The notes under the pieces: model-generated
What the model was told of the DNA's origin: nothing
The model's input: only the letters and a program-made list of their open reading frames with translations
Databases searched by the model: none
Part shown: in pieces, positions 24,522-33,112 of the stretch
Position numbering within the stretch: the stretch's first letter is position 1
Layout of the letters: the number at the start of each line of letters is the position of its first letter
NCBI GenBank assembly: GCA_023391375.1
Contig: JAEWBB010000021.1
Span: 62,001 to 126,000 of the forward strand
Length of the DNA: 64,000 nt
Direction: 5' to 3'
Source of the DNA: Pseudomonadota bacterium
Lineage (GTDB): Bacteria > Pseudomonadota > Alphaproteobacteria > Sphingomonadales > Sphingomonadaceae
Position numbers and translations under genes: made by a program

Positions 24522-25312
24522 GCGGGAGCGACCTCGGACAGGTGCTGGCGCGGGCCGAAGACAGTTTCGACCGCGCGACGTCGAGCCGCGCGCTGGTCGC
24601 CAGAAGTGTCGACCGTGCCGACCGCGTCCTCGCCCAGATCAACGAACGTGACGGCGCGGTGCGCGATGCCCGGCGGCGTGAACTGCGGCGACTCAACCAG
24701 ACCGCAGGCAAGACGCTGGCGCGGATTGGGATCGCCGTCGGCGCGATCAGCCTGGCGGCGATCGCCATCGGCCTCATCGTCCCGATCGGAATGTTCGGCT
24801 TCCTCGCTGCCGTCGGCTTGGCCGTCGGTGTCGCGGCAGTGCTGATGTTTTCTGCCGGACGGCAGGCGCTGGCGCCGCCCGTCGCGATCCCCACGGCCCT
24901 GCCCAACGGCGAGCTCGTCCAGCGCTTCGACAGCTATCTCTATCGAAGCCGCGCGCTTCTGCCTGCCCCGGCCCAGGCGCAAATCGACCAGATTTCGGCC
25001 CGGCTGACGCCGCTTCGCGAGACTCTGGAGCGGGTGGACATGGGCGATCCCGCGGCGCAGGACGCGCGGCGGCTGATGCAGGTCCACTTGCCCGGCCTGA
25101 TCGACCGTTATCTCAACGTGCCAAAGGCATATCGCAGCGAAAAGCAGGACGATGGCGTCAGCGCCGACGACAGGCTGGTCGAAGCGCTCAGCGCGAGCCG
25201 GCAAGCGCTCGACGAGATGGGCGAGACGTTGGCGAAAAACGACCTGCTGGCGTTCGAGACACAGGGTCGGTTCCTGGAAAGCCGCTACAAGGATCCCGGC
25301 TCGATCGACTGA
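24518..25312 (+). CDS. Membrane protein with coiled coils, TelA partner, XpaC-like architecture
   Basis: A 264-residue protein: an N-terminal helical region (residues 1-62), a hydrophobic hairpin (about 66-110, with two short helices separated by P-I-G), and a C-terminal helical domain (130-264). The layout resembles XpaC, which in Bacillus lies next to the TelA homologue YaaN, but I cannot confirm homology by eye. Translation starts at GTG 24518, overlapping the TelA stop. The pair probably forms a complex in which this protein is the membrane anchor. It ends two bases from a convergent unknown gene. Confidence 0.7.
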   Translation: MSGSDLGQVLARAEDSFDRATSSRALVARSVDRADRVLAQINERDGAVRDARRRELRRLNQTAGKTLARIGIAVGAISLAAIAIGLIVPIGMFGFLAAVGLAVGVAAVLMFSAGRQALAPPVAIPTALPNGELVQRFDSYLYRSRALLPAPAQAQIDQISARLTPLRETLERVDMGDPAAQDARRLMQVHLPGLIDRYLNVPKAYRSEKQDDGVSADDRLVEALSASRQALDEMGETLAKNDLLAFETQGRFLESRYKDPGSID

Positions 25313-25314
25313 CG

Positions 25315-25953
25315 CTAGAAGTTGACCCATTTCGGTAAGGGGTCGACGGTCCCGTACGCGTGGATGCGCGCGGTGGGACCAGTGACCGGATCGTTGGCAT
25401 TAAATTTCCGGGGCATCGTCGCGCGAAAGGCGAAGCTGAGCGGGGCGTTCCGCGTGCCTGGTGGCGTCATCCCGAACTCCAGGTCGAGCTGGGCGATGTC
25501 ATCCCCCTTCCACACCGATCGAAACATCGACTGGAGCGCCTGGCCGTTCACTTCGACCTCGATGAAGGTCGGCCGCCACTCCCCTTCCTGACGGGCAAGA
25601 TCGATCCGGAGCCGCGAGCGATCGACCGAGTTGTAGATCGTAGCCGCGTCGACCAGCGAGGCAGGCGTTTCGTAGGGCGCCACGCCGCACATCACGGTGA
25701 GGAGGATGGAAGTCGGCGGTTCGTTTTCGCCACCTGGCAGAAATCCATGCGGGTCGGGATCACGCCAGGCGCCCATGTACATGTGGCGGGGCGAGCGAAT
25801 GCCGGAAAGCAGGTCGCCGAACGTGTGGATGGCAAGCTGCTCGCCCTGCGCCAGTTGCTCGGCGGCGACCGGCGGGTAGGCGTAGAGCGGGTTGGCGACG
25901 GCGAGGTCGTGGGTGAAGGTGGCGATCGGATCGAGGACGAGGATCGCCGCCAT
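25315..25953 (-). CDS. Conserved protein of unknown function, last gene of the pgi operon
   Basis: A 212-residue soluble protein without signal peptide or membrane segment. It is Pro- and aromatic-rich, with segments M-Y-M-G-A-W-R-D-P-D-P-H-G-F-L-P and T-S-I-L-L-T-V-M-C-G-V-A-P-Y-E, and an R-x-D-L-A-R-Q-E-G-E-W-R-P-T-F-I-E-V-E-V-N-G beta-rich centre. I do not recognise the family. It starts two bases after the CaiB-family gene, so it is co-transcribed with it; a role around CoA or acyl derivatives is conceivable but is only inference from position. Confidence 0.65.
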   Translation of the reverse strand: MAAILVLDPIATFTHDLAVANPLYAYPPVAAEQLAQGEQLAIHTFGDLLSGIRSPRHMYMGAWRDPDPHGFLPGGENEPPTSILLTVMCGVAPYETPASLVDAATIYNSVDRSRLRIDLARQEGEWRPTFIEVEVNGQALQSMFRSVWKGDDIAQLDLEFGMTPPGTRNAPLSFAFRATMPRKFNANDPVTGPTARIHAYGTVDPLPKWVNF

Positions 25954-25955
25954 CG

Positions 25956-27125
25956 CTAGGCCTCGCGCGCCTCGAGGTCGGCCAACACCTCGTCGGTGTG
26001 CTGCCCCAGTCGCGGCGGCGGAAGGTCGCTGTCCGAACGATGGCCGTCAAGGCGAAGCGGCGAGCCGAGCAGGCGCATGCCCCCCATTTCGCGCAGCAAC
26101 GCCCGATGCACGGCCTGAGGATCGTCTAGTGCCTGGCGGATCGTGTTGATCGGGCCGGCCGGTATCCCGGCCTCGTCGAGCGCCGCGAACCAGTCGGCGG
26201 CGGGCTTGGCGGCCAACCGTTCCTCGATCATCGGGATAAGGTCGCCGCGGTGCGCGACCCTTTCCGCGTTGGTCGCGAAGCGCGGGTCGCTGGCCCATTC
26301 CGGCGTGCCGAGGATCGCCGCCAGCCTAGCGAACTGCCGGTCATTGCCGACAGCGATGATCAGCGGTTGGTCGGCCGTCGTGAACGGCTGGTAGGGCACG
26401 ATGTTGGGATGGCTGTTGCCTTGCCGGGGCGGGTCCTTGCCCGACACCAGCGCATTCGACGCCTGGTTGGCCAGCAACGCGAGGCTGACGTCGAACAAGG
26501 CGCTGTCGATGGTCGCGCCCTCGCCCGTCACGCCGCGGCGAACCAGCGCAGCGAGGATGGCGTTGGCGGTGTACATGCCGGTGAACAGGTCGATGACCGC
26601 GACGCCGACGCGCATCGGCTCGCCGCCCGGCGCTTCTTCGGGCTGGCCGGTGATGCTCATGAGCCCGCTCATGCCCTGGATGATGTAGTCGTAACCCGCA
26701 CGGTCCTTGTACGGCCCATCCTGTCCGAAGCCGGTGATGGAGGCATAGACGAGGCGCGGATGCGCCGCGCGCAGCGTGGCAGCGTCGAGCCCGTAGCGTT
26801 CGAGCGCGCCGACCTTGAAATTTTCCACGACCACGTCGCAGGTCGCGGCCAGCCGCCGCACGATCGCCGCGCCCTCTGGCGTCGCGAAATCGATCGCGAC
26901 CGATTTCTTTCCCCGATTGGCAGCGAGGAAATAGGCGGCGATGCGCGCCTCGCCCTCGCCGTGCCAGGGAGGACCCCAATGACGGGTGTCGTCGCCGGCG
27001 CCCGGCTTTTCGACCTTGATGACTTCGGCACCAAGGTCGGCCAGCAACTGCGTCGCCCACGGGCCCGCCAGCACGCGCGACAGGTCGAGGACCCGAATGC
27101 CCTCGAGCGGCTTCACTTTTTCCAC
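25956..27125 (-). CDS. CaiB/BaiF family (class III) CoA transferase
   Basis: A 389-residue class III CoA transferase moving CoA between carboxylic acids. It begins with G-I-R-V-L-D-L-S-R-V-L-A-G-P-W-A-T-Q and contains the conserved N-R-G-K-K-S-V-A-I-D-F segment, D-V-V-V-E-N-F, Y-A-S-I-T-G-F-G-Q-D-G-P and the catalytic-type aspartate region around G-Y-D-Y-I-I-Q. The substrate cannot be named; carnitine, formate/oxalate and dicarboxylate enzymes share this fold. It overlaps the FAD oxidoreductase gene by 13 bases and is followed two bases later by the unknown protein. Confidence 0.9.
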   Translation of the reverse strand: MEKVKPLEGIRVLDLSRVLAGPWATQLLADLGAEVIKVEKPGAGDDTRHWGPPWHGEGEARIAAYFLAANRGKKSVAIDFATPEGAAIVRRLAATCDVVVENFKVGALERYGLDAATLRAAHPRLVYASITGFGQDGPYKDRAGYDYIIQGMSGLMSITGQPEEAPGGEPMRVGVAVIDLFTGMYTANAILAALVRRGVTGEGATIDSALFDVSLALLANQASNALVSGKDPPRQGNSHPNIVPYQPFTTADQPLIIAVGNDRQFARLAAILGTPEWASDPRFATNAERVAHRGDLIPMIEERLAAKPAADWFAALDEAGIPAGPINTIRQALDDPQAVHRALLREMGGMRLLGSPLRLDGHRSDSDLPPPRLGQHTDEVLADLEAREA

Positions 27126-28690
27126 CGCACGTCGCTGAGGATCGCCTTGGCCGCATTATGGCCGGGTGCACCCGTCACGCCGCCGCCGGGATGCGCGCCC
27201 GATCCGCACAGGTAGAGGCCGGGCAGCGGCATGCGATAATTCGATGCGCCAAGCATCGGGCGGGCGCTGAACAGCTGGTCGCTGCCCATCTTGCCGTGGA
27301 AGATGTCGCCGCCGATCAGGCCAAAACGCCGTTCGAGGTCCAGCGGCGAATGGATCTGACGCGCCGTTACTGATTTGGCGAAGCCGGGCGCGTGGGCGTC
27401 GACCGTGGCGATGATCGCGTCCGCCGCCTTTTCGCGCTCGTCGTCCCAATGGCGCTTGCCCGGCAAATGGTAGCGGAAGTGCTGGCAGAACAGCGAGGCG
27501 ACATGCTTGCCCTTGGGTGCCAGGCTATCGTCGAGCGTCGAAGGGATCAGCATCTCGATCACCGGGTGCTTCGACCAGCCGTCGAGCGCCGCTTCGGCGT
27601 GGGCGCGCTCCATGTAGGCCATCGACGGCGCCATGATGATCCCGGCGGTCAAATGGTCGCCGCGCCCGGGGAGCGAGGTGAAATTGGGCAGCTTGCTTAG
27701 CGCAACGTTCATGCGGAACGTCGCGCTCTCGCACTGCCAATGGGTGAAATGCTGTTCGACCGCGTGACTCACCGCGCCCTTGGGCACGATATAGTCGAAC
27801 AGCAGCTTGGGATTGACGCCCGCCACCACGCGGCCCGCACGCCACGCCTTGCCGTCGCTGACCACGCCGACGGCGCGGCCTTTCTCGACGATCAGTTGCT
27901 CGACAGGGGCATTGAGGACGATGTCCACGCCGGCCTCGCGGCAGGCCTTGGCCATCGCCTGTGTGATCGCGCCCATGCCGCCGATCGCATGACCCCAGGC
28001 ACCGGGGACCCCCGCCGCTTCACCGAACAGGTGGTGCAGCAGGACATAGGCCGTGCCCGGCGTGTAGGGCGACGCGAAATTGCCGACGATGCCGTCGAAC
28101 GCGAACAGCGCCTTGGCCATCTCGCCTTCGAAATAGCGGTCCAGAATGTCGCCCGCGCTCCGCGTCGCGAAGTCGTGGACGGTGCGCACCTCGTCCTTCG
28201 ACAGGCCGACCAGGTCCTTGCCGAGGCTGGCCATTGCCGGCAGCCCTTTGAGCCCCTGCCCCGCCTCGGGCGGCGCACGCAGCAGCCATTTCTTGACCAG
28301 CTTCACGACCGTTTCGAGGTCGTGGTTATAGCGGTCGTAGGCCGTCCCGTCGGCCGGGTGATGGCGCGCCAGTTCGGACCGGGTCAGCCCGTCTCGGCCG
28401 GCCAGAAGGAAGCTGCCCTTGGGTCCGGGCAGGAAATTGTCGACCTTGCGGAGGACCACCTTCAGCCCATGCCTCTCGAGTCCCATGTCCTCGATGACCT
28501 TGGGCTGCAGCAGGCTGACCGTGTAGCTGGCGGCCGAGTTGCGGTATCCGGGCGCGAACTCGTCGGTCACGGCGGCGCCGCCGACCTTGTCCGCCGCTTC
28601 GAGCACCGCGACCTTCAGGCCCTTTTTCGCAAGATAATAGGCGCAGGTCAGCCCGTTGTGCCCCGCCCCGATGATCACCGCGTCATGCAT
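27113..28690 (-). CDS. Phytoene-dehydrogenase-like FAD-dependent oxidoreductase (PYROXD2-like)
   Basis: A 525-residue flavoprotein with the dinucleotide-binding loop V-I-I-G-A-G-H-N-G-L at residues 5-14 and the E-A-A-D-K-V-G-G-A-A FAD ribose segment. The C-terminal G-L-Y-L-C-G-S-G-A-H-P-G-G-G-V-T-G-A-P-G motif places it among CrtI-related amine-oxidase-fold enzymes of the PYROXD2 type rather than carotenoid desaturases; no other carotenoid gene is nearby. The start at 28690 overlaps the gor stop by one base (TGATG). The substrate is unknown. Longer frames upstream are antisense to gor. Confidence 0.88.
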   Translation of the reverse strand: MHDAVIIGAGHNGLTCAYYLAKKGLKVAVLEAADKVGGAAVTDEFAPGYRNSAASYTVSLLQPKVIEDMGLERHGLKVVLRKVDNFLPGPKGSFLLAGRDGLTRSELARHHPADGTAYDRYNHDLETVVKLVKKWLLRAPPEAGQGLKGLPAMASLGKDLVGLSKDEVRTVHDFATRSAGDILDRYFEGEMAKALFAFDGIVGNFASPYTPGTAYVLLHHLFGEAAGVPGAWGHAIGGMGAITQAMAKACREAGVDIVLNAPVEQLIVEKGRAVGVVSDGKAWRAGRVVAGVNPKLLFDYIVPKGAVSHAVEQHFTHWQCESATFRMNVALSKLPNFTSLPGRGDHLTAGIIMAPSMAYMERAHAEAALDGWSKHPVIEMLIPSTLDDSLAPKGKHVASLFCQHFRYHLPGKRHWDDEREKAADAIIATVDAHAPGFAKSVTARQIHSPLDLERRFGLIGGDIFHGKMGSDQLFSARPMLGASNYRMPLPGLYLCGSGAHPGGGVTGAPGHNAAKAILSDVRWKK

Positions 28691-30033
28691 CAGCGCATCA
28701 ATACCAGTTCTTCGGCCATGGTCGGATGGAGGGCGATGGTCCGGTCGAAATCGGCTTTCTTGAGTTTCGCCGTGACTGCGATCGCCGCCGCCTGGAGGAT
28801 TTCCGGAGCGTCGGGACCGATCATGTGGATGCCCACCACTTCGTCGGTCGCACCGTCCACCACCAGCTTGTAGAGCGAGCGCTCGTTGCGGCCGGCCAGC
28901 ACGTTCTTCATCGCCCGGAAGTCGCTGGTGAAGGTCTTGACCTGCCCCAGCTTGTTGCGGGCCTCGCCTTCCGTCATGCCGACACCGGCAATCGGCGGGT
29001 GCGAAAAGACAGCGTTGGGGATCGCCGAATAGTCGACCTGCCACGGCTTGCCGCCGAACTGGGTATCCGCGAAGGCGTGGCCCTCGCGGATGGCGACCGG
29101 CGTCAACTGGACGCGGTCGGTGACGTCGCCGACCGCGAAAATGCTGTCGACGTTGGTACGGCTGTCGGCATCGACCTTGATCTCGCCCTTCGCACCGAGT
29201 TCGACACCCGCCGCTTCGAGGCCCAGCCCCTCGGTATTGGGGACGCGTCCCGTGGCGAACATGACCTGGTCGACGATTATGTCGTCGCAGCCCTTCATGT
29301 GCAGCTTGAGGCTACCGTCATCCTGTTTCTCGATCCGCTCGAACGTCGAATTGAAGCGATACTCGATGCCCTTGGTCATCGAGATTTGCAGCAGGCGATC
29401 GCGCATCTGTTCGTCGTAGCCGCGAAGGATCGTGTCGGACCGGTTGATGACCGTCACCTTGCTCCCGAATTCGTGGAAGATGCCGGCGAATTCATTGGCG
29501 ATGTAGCCGCCGCCGGCGATCGCGATCCGCTTCGGCAGCTTTTCCAGCCAGAACACCTCGTTGGAGGTGATGGCATGCTCGATCCCCTCGCAGTCGGGCA
29601 GCCACGGCCGGGCGCCGGTGGCGACGAGGACTCTGCCGGCTTCGATTTCCCGCCCGCTCGCCAGCCGCACCCGGTTCGGACCGGCCAGCGTCGCGCGTTC
29701 GCGGACCACCTCGACCTTGTGATTGCCGAGAGTCTGCCCGTACAGCCCTTCGAGCCGGTCGACCTCGGCCAGGACATTGTCGCGCAGCACGTTCCAGTCG
29801 AACCGCTTGGTCGGCACGTCCCAGCCGAACATCGCGGCGTCCTCGATGTCCTCGGCGAAATGCGCGCCGTAGACGAGCAGCTTCTTCGGCACGCAGCCGC
29901 GGATCACGCAAGTGCCGCCGACGCGGAATTCCTCGGCCACCGCGACCTTGGCGCCGTGGCTGGCGGCAATCCGCGCCGCGCGCACGCCGCCCGACCCGGC
30001 GCCGATGACGAACAGGTCGACCTTGTCACTCAC
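28690..30033 (-). CDS. gor: Glutathione-disulfide reductase
   Basis: NADPH-dependent flavoenzyme that regenerates reduced glutathione. The 447-residue protein has the FAD loop G-A-G-S-G-G, the redox-active disulfide C42/C47 in G-G-T-C-V-I-R-G-C-V-P-K, a second dinucleotide loop G-G-G-Y-I-A, G-D-V-T-D, and the C-terminal interface histidine in A-L-H-P-T-M-A-E-E. The H-P-T and the N-terminal R-I-A pattern agree with glutathione reductase over mercuric or lipoamide enzymes. It overlaps pgi by four bases and the FAD oxidoreductase by one. Confidence 0.95.
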   Translation of the reverse strand: MSDKVDLFVIGAGSGGVRAARIAASHGAKVAVAEEFRVGGTCVIRGCVPKKLLVYGAHFAEDIEDAAMFGWDVPTKRFDWNVLRDNVLAEVDRLEGLYGQTLGNHKVEVVRERATLAGPNRVRLASGREIEAGRVLVATGARPWLPDCEGIEHAITSNEVFWLEKLPKRIAIAGGGYIANEFAGIFHEFGSKVTVINRSDTILRGYDEQMRDRLLQISMTKGIEYRFNSTFERIEKQDDGSLKLHMKGCDDIIVDQVMFATGRVPNTEGLGLEAAGVELGAKGEIKVDADSRTNVDSIFAVGDVTDRVQLTPVAIREGHAFADTQFGGKPWQVDYSAIPNAVFSHPPIAGVGMTEGEARNKLGQVKTFTSDFRAMKNVLAGRNERSLYKLVVDGATDEVVGIHMIGPDAPEILQAAAIAVTAKLKKADFDRTIALHPTMAEELVLMR

Positions 30034-31541
30034 AGGCCGGCCCTCTCGATCAGGTCGCGGGTCGAGGGGTCCAGGTCGGCGCGGTCTTCCGGATCGTCGA
30101 GGCTGCGGGCGATTTCCTTGCCCAGCTCGACGCCGAACTGGTCGAACGGATTGATTCCGAGCAGCGCCGCGTTGGCGAACGTCCGATGCTCGTAAAAGGC
30201 GATCAGCGCACCCAGCGTCCGGGCGTCCAGCCGCTCCAGCAGGACGGTCGAGGATGGACGGTCGCCGGTGTAATTGCGCGCCGCGTCGTCGCTGTGCCGA
30301 CCGTGCATCAGCGCGGCGCCCTGCGCGAAGGCATTGAGCAGCAACATCCGGTGGTGGCGCGGGTCGAGGCTGTCCTCATTCTCCGTCACGGCAACGAACT
30401 CGACCGGGACGAGGTGAGTCCCCTGATGAAGCAACTGGAACACCGCGTGCTGCGCGTCGGTCCCGGTTCCGCCCCACAGGATCGGCGCGCTGGTTCCCTC
30501 CAGCGGCTTGTTGTCGAGCGTCGCGCCCTTGCCGTTCGACTCCATCTCGAGCTGCTGGAGGTAGAAGGGCAGCAGGCGTAGCCGCTCGTCATAGGCGAAC
30601 AGCGCGCGCGTTTCCGCCTTGCGGACGCGGTTGTAATAGAGGTCGGCGAAGACCGCGAGCAGCGCTACATTGTCGACGCCCTCGGCATGGCGCACGTGGC
30701 GGTCCATTTCCGCCGCGCCTTCGAGCATCTCCTCGAACGCCGGCCAGCCGAGCGCCAACGCGATCGACAGGCCTACGGTAGACCACAGCGAGTAGCGACC
30801 GCCGACGCCTTCCCCGAACGGAAGGACCCGGGTCTCGTCAATCCCGAATTCCACCGCCTTCTCCGGCGCGGCGGTGACCGCGATCAGCTGGCCGTAAGGA
30901 TCGGCGACCCCGGCGTCGGACAGCCATTCGATCGCCGCTTCGGTATTCATCAGCGTTTCAGTGGTGGTGAAGGTCTTGCTGACGGCAACGACCAGCGTCG
31001 AGGCCGGGTCCAGCCCGTCGACCGCCTCGTCAAATGCCTCGCCGTCGATGTTTGACAGGACGCGCACTTCGAACCGATCGCTCATCCGGCCGAGCGCGTC
31101 GATGATGAGGTCGGGACCCAGCGCGGAGCCCCCGATGCCGATGTGCAGCACCGAGACGATTTCGCCGAATGCCTCGCCTTCGATCGCGTCGATCAGGCTG
31201 CGCATCCGGGCGTGACGCGATGCCGCAAGGTCATCGTCCTTGGCGGCGCCCTGCCCGCGCTCGGCGACATGGGTCGCGGGACGGTCCTCGCTCGGGTTGA
31301 CGATCGCGCCGGAAAACAGCGCCTCGCGCCGCTTGGCGTAACCCATCGTGTCGGCCAGCTTGAGGAAACCGTCGACCAGCGCATCGTCGAGGTGAGTCTT
31401 CGACCAGTCGAAGTGAATCCCGGCGACATCGCGGCCGAACTTTTCGACCCGACCGGGATCGCCCTTGAACAATTCGATCAGCGTCGGTTTCGGAAGGGCG
31501 TCCAGCGCCGCCCAGTCGGCCGGGGAATCAGCTTGCTCCAT
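30030..31541 (-). CDS. pgi: Glucose-6-phosphate isomerase
   Basis: Interconverts glucose 6-phosphate and fructose 6-phosphate. The 503-residue protein has the family signatures I-G-I-G-G-S-A-L-G-P, the F-G-E-G-V-G-G-R-Y-S-L-W-S segment and, near the end, G-I-N-P-F-D-Q-F-G-V-E-L-G-K. Start ATG 31541 gives M-E-Q-A-D-S-P; the longer frame is antisense to lepB. It is the first gene of pgi-gor-FAD oxidoreductase-CaiB-unknown, with coupling overlaps throughout. Linking pgi with gor puts sugar isomerisation toward the NADPH-producing pathways next to an NADPH user. Confidence 0.96.
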   Translation of the reverse strand: MEQADSPADWAALDALPKPTLIELFKGDPGRVEKFGRDVAGIHFDWSKTHLDDALVDGFLKLADTMGYAKRREALFSGAIVNPSEDRPATHVAERGQGAAKDDDLAASRHARMRSLIDAIEGEAFGEIVSVLHIGIGGSALGPDLIIDALGRMSDRFEVRVLSNIDGEAFDEAVDGLDPASTLVVAVSKTFTTTETLMNTEAAIEWLSDAGVADPYGQLIAVTAAPEKAVEFGIDETRVLPFGEGVGGRYSLWSTVGLSIALALGWPAFEEMLEGAAEMDRHVRHAEGVDNVALLAVFADLYYNRVRKAETRALFAYDERLRLLPFYLQQLEMESNGKGATLDNKPLEGTSAPILWGGTGTDAQHAVFQLLHQGTHLVPVEFVAVTENEDSLDPRHHRMLLLNAFAQGAALMHGRHSDDAARNYTGDRPSSTVLLERLDARTLGALIAFYEHRTFANAALLGINPFDQFGVELGKEIARSLDDPEDRADLDPSTRDLIERAGL

Positions 31542-31619
31542 AGCGCTCGCATGTAAGGGGCCGACGCCGAAAAGCCATAGCGCTTGACGGCTTACCGCGT
31601 GACGGCCAAGCCGCCAGGA

Positions 31620-32453
31620 ATGTCCGAAACCCCGTCCGAAGCCTTCGAAGCGGCGCCCGAAAAGAAGAAGGAAAGCTGGGTCCGCTTCCTGCTGACGTTC
31701 GTCGTCGCAGCGTGGATCTTGCGCAGCCTGATCGTCGCGCCCTTTTCGATCCCGTCGGGCTCGATGCTGCCGACGATGTGGATCGGCGACTATCTGTTCG
31801 TCCAGAAATGGGCCTACGGCTATTCGAAATACAGTTTCCCGTTCCAATTCCCGCCGATCAGCGGCCGCATCCCGAACGGCCTGCCCGACCGCGGTGACAT
31901 CGTCGTTTTCCGTCCGCCAGGCCACGAGGGCGAGGACTGGGTCAAGCGGGTGATCGGCCTGCCCGGCGACCGCATCTCGGTCAGCGGCGGCCAGGTCACC
32001 CTCAACGGCGTGGCCATTCCCCGCGTCGCGACCGGGGAGGCGGCGCTGCCGATGAGCCCGAACTCGCCGTGTCGCGCCGTCGAGGGCACGCTGGTGCACG
32101 TCGACACGGGCGCGGACGGCACGGTGTGCAAGATACCCTCTTATCGCGAGACGCTTCCCGGCGAGCCGGCCTTCACCACCCTCAACTACCTCGACAACGG
32201 GCCGGGCGACGATTTTCCCGAGATCACCGTCCCGGCCGGCCATGTCTTCCTGATGGGCGACAACCGCGACGACAGCCTCGACAGCCGCTTCCCGGTGGCG
32301 ATCGGCGGCATCGGTTATGTCCCGGTCGACCATCTCGTCGGCCGGGCGACGGTGCGTTTCTGGTCGACCGACGGCTCGGCCAGCTGGATCAATCCGGTGA
32401 GTTGGTTCACCGCGCTCCGAAGTAACCGCATTGGCGGGAGCTACAACCAGTGA
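31620..32453 (+). CDS. lepB: Signal peptidase I
   Basis: Inner-membrane serine protease that removes signal peptides. From ATG 31620 the protein has 277 residues: a charged N-terminus, one membrane helix (about residues 23-42), then the catalytic serine in S-I-P-S-G-S-M-L-P-T and the general-base lysine in D-W-V-K-R-V-I-G-L-P-G-D, plus the conserved G-D-N-R-D-D-S-L-D-S-R box. TTG 31584 and GTG 31599 are longer alternatives; spacing to a ribosome site is poor for all. It starts the lepB-rnc-era operon; rnc overlaps its stop by GTGA. Confidence 0.95.
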   Translation: MSETPSEAFEAAPEKKKESWVRFLLTFVVAAWILRSLIVAPFSIPSGSMLPTMWIGDYLFVQKWAYGYSKYSFPFQFPPISGRIPNGLPDRGDIVVFRPPGHEGEDWVKRVIGLPGDRISVSGGQVTLNGVAIPRVATGEAALPMSPNSPCRAVEGTLVHVDTGADGTVCKIPSYRETLPGEPAFTTLNYLDNGPGDDFPEITVPAGHVFLMGDNRDDSLDSRFPVAIGGIGYVPVDHLVGRATVRFWSTDGSASWINPVSWFTALRSNRIGGSYNQ

Positions 32454-33112
32454 GCGTCGCGGCTTTCGTCGCCAAGGCGACCGGCGTACCGCCCAAGGAC
32501 GAGGCGCTGTTCGAGCGTGCCCTGACCCATGGCAGCCATGGTGGTGCCAGCTACGAGCGGCTAGAATTCCTCGGCGACCGCGTCCTCGGCCTCGCCATCG
32601 CGAACTGGCTGTACGAGCGCTACCCGAACGAGCCGGAAGGCCAGATGAGCCGTCGCTACAACGCCCTGGTGGCGCGGGAAACCTGTGCCGATGTCGGCCG
32701 CGCGCTTGGCGTGCCCTCCGAAATCCGCCTCGGCCGCCAGGCGCGGGAGGACAAGGCGACCTCGAGCGACAATGTCATCGGCGACGTCGTCGAGGCGCTG
32801 CTCGGCGCGCTGTTTATCGAACGCGGATTCGAAGCGGCGGAAGCGTTCGTGCGGAAACAATGGGCGCCGTTCCTCGACGGACAGAAGCGCGCGCCGATGC
32901 ACCCCAAGTCGGGCTTGCAGGAGCATGCCGCGCAGCACGGTCTGGGGGTCCCCGCCTACGAACTCGTCAGCCGCTCCGGCCCGCACCATGCGCCGACGTT
33001 CAAGGTCAGGGTGAGCCTTGGCCGGCACGGCGAGGCGGAAGCCGAAGGCGACAGCAAACAGGAAGCCGAAACCGCCGCCGCCGCCACTTTGCTCGGAAAG
33101 CTTTCCAAATGA
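32450..33112 (+). CDS. rnc: Ribonuclease III
   Basis: Double-strand-specific endonuclease for rRNA and mRNA processing. The 220-residue protein carries the RNase III signature E-R-L-E-F-L-G-D-R-V-L-G-L, the second acidic site D-V-V-E-A-L-L-G-A-L-F-I-E and a C-terminal double-stranded RNA binding domain ending K-Q-E-A-E-T-A-A-A-A. GTG 32450 overlaps lepB and its own TGA overlaps the era ATG, giving the standard lepB-rnc-era operon of proteobacteria. Confidence 0.97.
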   Translation: MSVAAFVAKATGVPPKDEALFERALTHGSHGGASYERLEFLGDRVLGLAIANWLYERYPNEPEGQMSRRYNALVARETCADVGRALGVPSEIRLGRQAREDKATSSDNVIGDVVEALLGALFIERGFEAAEAFVRKQWAPFLDGQKRAPMHPKSGLQEHAAQHGLGVPAYELVSRSGPHHAPTFKVRVSLGRHGEAEAEGDSKQEAETAAAATLLGKLSK

